Shown here: positions 60,485 through 64,000 of the stretch, in pieces | Numbering within the stretch: the first letter of the stretch is position 1 | How the letters are laid out: every line of letters begins with the position of its first letter | Source: Brevibacterium limosum | GTDB taxonomy: Bacteria > Actinomycetota > Actinomycetes > Actinomycetales > Brevibacteriaceae | Reading direction: 5' to 3' | Assembly: GCF_011617705.1 (NCBI RefSeq) | Contig: NZ_CP050154.1 | Coordinates: 1,302,001-1,366,000 of the forward strand | Length of the DNA: 64,000 nt | Translations under genes and position numbers: made by a program | The notes under the pieces: model-generated | What the model was told of the DNA's origin: nothing | What the model saw: the letters and a program-made list of their open reading frames with translations, nothing else | Databases searched by the model: none

Positions 60485-61777
60485 GTGACGAATTACAGAT
60501 TCGAAGACTTCAAGCCGACCATCGACGACGCCACCGGCGAACCGGACGAGCGCACGAGGGCGTATTTCGCCTCGACGAGCGTCGGCTTCCACGACCCCCG
60601 TTCCACGGACACGGCCTTGGTCGATCGGGTGAAGCGGGCGATCGCCGACGGCCGACACCTCACGGCCGTCTACGCTGACAGGGAGTACGACCACGGCCTC
60701 GACTCCTCGACCCCCGTGGCGACCTTCGCGTGGTTCGAGAAGCTCGTCAACGTCGGCGGCGGACGGCTGGTTCCCGGGCACCTCATCACCTGGATCACGG
60801 TGCGCCCGACTCATCGCCGGCGCGGCCTGCTGCGGTCGCTCATGACCACCGACCTCGCCGAGGCGAAGGCGGGCGGCTACCCGTTCGCCGCACTGACTGC
60901 GACCGAGGGCGGCATCTATTCGCGTTTCGGATTCGGTGTGGCCACATGGTCGCACTCGGTCGAGGTCGACACCTCGCCCGGGTTCAAGATGGTCCGCGAA
61001 CCCGATCGGCGCGTCGAGATGTGCCTGCCCAGTGAGCTGCGCGAACTGGCACCGAAGATCTACGACCGGTTCATGCGCACCTCGCCCGGAGCGATGGAGC
61101 GCCAGCAGACCTATATCGAACGCGCCACGGGTGCTCTCAACGTCGAGACCGGCGAAGAGGACCGCAGCGTCCGCGCGGCCCTGCACTTCGACGAACAGGG
61201 CGAGCCCGACGGCTATGTCTCCTACAAGTTCGCCGGCTGGTCGAAGACCCCGCCGACCGTCGACATCATCGACTTCGTGGCCGTCACCGATGCGGCGTAT
61301 GCCTCCCTGTGGTCCTTCCTCGCCGCCATCGACCTGTCCACGCGGGTGACCTTCGGCGAGTCCGCCGAATACTCTCCGCTGCCGTGGCTGCTCACCGATT
61401 CGCGACGCGTGAAGACCGTCGCGAGCGAGGACAACATCTGGATCCGCATCCTCGACGTCAAGTCCGCGCTCGAGGCCCGGCCCTGGTATGTGCCCGGAAC
61501 GCTGACGATCGACATCGACGATTCCCTCGACCTCGCCGGGGGACGCTTTACGATCACCTCGGACGGCACCGACGCCGAGGTGACCCCTGCCTCCGATTCG
61601 ACGCCGGCAGACCTGGGGCTCGGCATCGCCGAACTCGGGTCCCTGTACTTCGGCGGCGCCGATCCCGTCATCCTCGCCCGGGCAGGGCGCATCGACGAGA
61701 AGACGCCGGGGTCCGCGGTGCTCGCCAGTGCGATGTTCAGCCTGGGGCGTGCGCCGTATTCGCCGAACGGGTTCTGA
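60485..61777 (+). CDS. Eis-like GNAT-family N-acetyltransferase
   Basis: The 430-residue protein has the Eis plan: an N-terminal GNAT domain with the acetyl-CoA loop ITVRPTHRRRGLLRSLM, a second GNAT-like domain, and a C-terminal sterol-carrier-like domain (AGGRFTITSDGTDAEVTPAS-type). It ends in a free Phe carboxylate (NGF), which acts as the general base in Eis enzymes. Eis proteins acetylate amines on aminoglycosides, peptides or polyamines, and the target here is unknown. GTG start with a leaderless-type promoter. It is a single-gene unit between ilvC and serA. Confidence 0.82.
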   Translation: MTNYRFEDFKPTIDDATGEPDERTRAYFASTSVGFHDPRSTDTALVDRVKRAIADGRHLTAVYADREYDHGLDSSTPVATFAWFEKLVNVGGGRLVPGHLITWITVRPTHRRRGLLRSLMTTDLAEAKAGGYPFAALTATEGGIYSRFGFGVATWSHSVEVDTSPGFKMVREPDRRVEMCLPSELRELAPKIYDRFMRTSPGAMERQQTYIERATGALNVETGEEDRSVRAALHFDEQGEPDGYVSYKFAGWSKTPPTVDIIDFVAVTDAAYASLWSFLAAIDLSTRVTFGESAEYSPLPWLLTDSRRVKTVASEDNIWIRILDVKSALEARPWYVPGTLTIDIDDSLDLAGGRFTITSDGTDAEVTPASDSTPADLGLGIAELGSLYFGGADPVILARAGRIDEKTPGSAVLASAMFSLGRAPYSPNGF

Positions 61778-61823
61778 GCACGCCGCACGCTCTGTTGAGC
61801 GATTCTTCCCAGAATCTGAGACC

Positions 61824-61852
61824 TTGTGAGGGAATCCTGAAAGTCTCATAAG
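61824..61852 (+). promoter_or_regulatory. Predicted serA promoter
   Basis: TTGTGA and CATAAG are 17 bp apart, 34 nt before the GTG start. GAGAC...GTCTC half-sites flank the spacer and could be an operator. Confidence 0.5.
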
Positions 61853-61886
61853 GTGGACGCGTCCCGGACGCAACAGGAGGAAATCA

Positions 61887-63479
61887 GTGCCCAAGCCCGT
61901 CGTGCTCATCGCCGAAGAACTGTCACCGGCCACGATCGAAGCTCTCGGAGGAGACTTCGATATCCGTCACACCGAGGGCGCCGACCGATCCCAGCTCCTG
62001 CCCGCCATCGCCGACGCCGATGCGGTCCTCGTCCGGTCGGCCACACAGGTCGACGCCGAGGCCATCAACGCTGCGAAGAACCTCAAGGTCATCGCCCGCG
62101 CCGGAGTCGGACTCGACAATGTCGATGTCCCCGCAGCCACCTCGGCGGGTGTCATGGTCGTCAACGCTCCCACGTCGAACGTCATCTCCGCAGCCGAGCT
62201 GACGATGGCCCATATCCTCGGTTCGGCTCGCTACTTCGGCGCCGGCAACACCTCGCTGAAGGCGGGGGAGTGGAACCGGAAGAAGTACACCGGCGTCGAA
62301 CTCTACGAGAAGACTCTGGGCATCGTCGGCCTCGGACGCATCGGCGGTCTCGTCGCCGAACGCGCGAAGGCCTTCGGGATGCGGCTCGTCGGCTACGACC
62401 CCTACATCACCCAGGCCCGTGCGGCGCAGATGGGCGTCGAGGTCGTCGACCTGGCCGGTCTGCTCGCGGTGTCCGACTTCGTCACCGTGCACATGCCCAA
62501 GACGCCGGAGACGATCGGCATGATCAGCACCGCAGAGCTCAAGGCCGCCAAGCCCGGCGCCCGGTTCATCAACGTCGCCCGCGGCGGCATCATCGACGAG
62601 GCGGCGCTGGCCGAGGCCGTGGCCGACGGCGAGGTCGGCGGCGCCGGAATCGATGTCTGGAACGTCGAACCGCCGGAGCACTCGGCTCTCATGGACCTCG
62701 ACGCCGTCAACGTCACCCCGCACCTGGGCGCCTCGACTCATGAGGCTCAGGAGAAGGCCGGTGTCGCCGTGGCGAAGTCCGTGCGCAAGGCCCTGGCCGG
62801 GGAACTCGTCCCCGATGCGGTCAATGTCGCAGGCGGCGCCATCCACGAGGATGTGCGTCCGGGCATCCCACTGGCCGAGCGTCTGGGTCGGGTCGTCAAC
62901 GCTCTGGCCGATTCCTCGGTCACGCACTTCAAGGTCGAGGTCAACGGCGAGATCGCCGACAAGGACGTCTCCGTCCTCAAGCTCTCGGCGCTCAAGGGCC
63001 TATTCAAGGACGTCGTGTCCGACCAGGTCTCCTATGTCAACGCTCCGCTGCTGGCGGAAGAGCGCGGAATCGGCGTCGAGCTCGTCACCGATCCGTACTG
63101 CGAATCGTTCCGCAACATCACCCGCCTGACCGCGACGACGAGCACCGGGCAGCGGATCTCCGTATCCGGCACCGTGACCGGTCCGAAGCTCGTGCAGAAG
63201 CTCACCGAAGTCGACGGCTATTCGCTCGAGATCGAGCTGACCGACAACCTCCTGATCTTCCGCTACGAGGATCGCCCGGGAATCATCGGTCAGCTGGGTC
63301 TGGCACTCGGCGCCAACGACGTCAACATCGCAGGCATGCAGGTCTCGCCGGCGTCGACGAGCAACGAGGCGCTGTCCGTGCTCGCCGTCGATTCGGTCGT
63401 CTCCGACGAGGTCGTCAAGGCCGTTGCCGGCGCCGTGAATGCCTCGGCCTTCACCGGCGTCTCGCTGCAGGAGGACTGA
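61887..63479 (+). CDS. serA: D-3-phosphoglycerate dehydrogenase
   Basis: SerA begins serine synthesis by oxidising 3-phosphoglycerate. The 530-residue long-form enzyme has the NAD loop IVGLGRIGGLVAERA, Arg in NVARGGIIDEAAL, Glu in DVWNVEPPEHSAL and His in VTPHLGASTHE. An intervening domain (HFKVEVNGEIADKDVSVLKL) and a C-terminal ACT domain (RPGIIGQLGLALGANDVNIAG) follow; the ACT domain allows serine feedback. AGGAGG precedes the GTG at 61887. Its product feeds CysE and CysK elsewhere in the window. Confidence 0.97.
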   Translation: MPKPVVLIAEELSPATIEALGGDFDIRHTEGADRSQLLPAIADADAVLVRSATQVDAEAINAAKNLKVIARAGVGLDNVDVPAATSAGVMVVNAPTSNVISAAELTMAHILGSARYFGAGNTSLKAGEWNRKKYTGVELYEKTLGIVGLGRIGGLVAERAKAFGMRLVGYDPYITQARAAQMGVEVVDLAGLLAVSDFVTVHMPKTPETIGMISTAELKAAKPGARFINVARGGIIDEAALAEAVADGEVGGAGIDVWNVEPPEHSALMDLDAVNVTPHLGASTHEAQEKAGVAVAKSVRKALAGELVPDAVNVAGGAIHEDVRPGIPLAERLGRVVNALADSSVTHFKVEVNGEIADKDVSVLKLSALKGLFKDVVSDQVSYVNAPLLAEERGIGVELVTDPYCESFRNITRLTATTSTGQRISVSGTVTGPKLVQKLTEVDGYSLEIELTDNLLIFRYEDRPGIIGQLGLALGANDVNIAGMQVSPASTSNEALSVLAVDSVVSDEVVKAVAGAVNASAFTGVSLQED

Positions 63480-63500
63480 GACCTCACCGGCAGGGCCCGT

Positions 63501-64000
63501 TCAACCCGCAAGCCACAGAGCGAAGCGGGCTGAGCGGGTCCGTGTTGCTGTCAGGGTCCAGAATTCGTCGGCGAGAACGGCGACGGCGATGCCGATGAAG
63601 GCCCCGGCGATCGTGTCGGTGAGCCAGTGGACCTGGAGGGCGGTCCGCGACCACATCATCGCGAGGATCCAGATGCCGGCGAGGATGAACGACCAATGGA
63701 ATCCCATCCTCGGTGCGGGTGTTCGGTCGGCTTTCGGCCCTGCGGCACTGTCAGCGACGGGGTAGGCGGAATCACGGACTGCCTGAGCTTCTGATCTGCG
63801 CAGCTGATGGCGGCGGCAGGCGATGATCGCCAGACTCATGGCCAATGCGGCCGCTCCCATCGAATGTCCCGAGGGGTAGGAGAAGCCCAAGGATTCGTAG
63901 AGCTGATCGCCGGGGCGCAGGCGGGTGACGACGGCCTTGAGGATCTCCGAGGCGGCGATGCCGGCCAGCATCGTCGTGACGAGGAAGATCGCCGAGCGCC
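63501..64000 (-). CDS. PAP2-family phosphatase, N-terminus beyond window
   Basis: A membrane phosphatase of the PAP2 (phosphatidic acid phosphatase/undecaprenyl-PP phosphatase) superfamily. All three signature blocks are present: KAVVTRLRPGD, PSGHSMGAAA, and SRTALQVHWLTDTIAGA with the catalytic His and Asp. The frame is open to the window edge, so the start lies outside; the ATG at 63971 is probably internal. A 50-residue polar loop (RRHQLRRSEAQ to DRTPAPRMG) separates blocks two and three. The lipid substrate is unknown. Confidence 0.88.
   Translation of the reverse strand, partial: RSAIFLVTTMLAGIAASEILKAVVTRLRPGDQLYESLGFSYPSGHSMGAAALAMSLAIIACRRHQLRRSEAQAVRDSAYPVADSAAGPKADRTPAPRMGFHWSFILAGIWILAMMWSRTALQVHWLTDTIAGAFIGIAVAVLADEFWTLTATRTRSARFALWLAG

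Overview
The window is a 64 kb chromosomal segment from a high-GC Gram-positive (actinobacterial) genome, most likely a Brevibacterium-like member of the Micrococcales. This rests on strongly GC-rich codon use, many GTG starts, the gene order cysteine desulfurase - mnmA - MetE-like gene - ligA - gatCAB, the actinobacterial LLM/FMN-reductase pair, and many TANNNT -10 boxes placed 6-7 nt from start codons, a layout typical of leaderless actinobacterial mRNAs. Genus-level placement is inference. No rRNA, tRNA, CRISPR array, prophage or insertion sequence was seen. Both ends cut genes: nhaA on the left and a PAP2 phosphatase on the right.

Layout. 1-8.4 kb: partial nhaA, a possible 50-residue small protein, an M20-type amidohydrolase, a DUF2993 protein, the lactate-utilisation operon lutABC, an SCO6745-like protein and oligoribonuclease. 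8.6-13.2 kb: a thioredoxin/TPR gene flanked by two large proteins of the same unusual design (two membrane spans, basic cytoplasmic linker, then an internal lipoprotein signal). 13.2-26.4 kb: a two-gene membrane-protein operon facing away from a long forward run: cysteine desulfurase, mnmA, S9 peptidase, MetE-like protein, ligA, a repeat-bearing secreted protein, a perfect 56-bp palindrome, and gatC-gatA-gatB. 26.6-31.5 kb: an unknown protein, peptide deformylase (def), the cysteine-synthesis pair cysK-cysE, and a DUF559 nuclease-like gene bracketed by two related palindromic repeats. 31.9-37.3 kb: a MarR-controlled luciferase-like monooxygenase/FMN-reductase operon, a 2-hydroxyacid dehydrogenase and ilvD. 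37.5-43.6 kb: a complete peptide ABC importer. 43.6-52.7 kb: a PH-domain protein, a second 2-hydroxyacid dehydrogenase followed by benzoylformate decarboxylase, an aldo/keto reductase, a split PTS (EIIC divergent from EIIB and EIIA), apt, a PCMT-like methyltransferase and a membrane protein. 52.8-56.4 kb: a heterodimeric ABC exporter. 56.5-63.5 kb: ilvB-ilvN-ilvC with a leader-peptide attenuator, an Eis-like acetyltransferase and serA. The end is a partial PAP2 phosphatase.

How the genes fit together. Amino-acid synthesis dominates: ilvD, ilvBN and ilvC give the common branched-chain steps, serA with cysE/cysK gives the serine-to-cysteine line, and the cysteine desulfurase feeds sulfur to MnmA for tRNA thiolation. 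GatCAB, MnmA, Def and Orn form a translation and RNA-turnover group. Import and catabolism are covered by the peptide importer, the PTS, lutABC and the mandelate-like pair. The least explained parts are the twin internal-lipobox proteins around the thioredoxin, the dispersed palindromes, and several small or unknown proteins.
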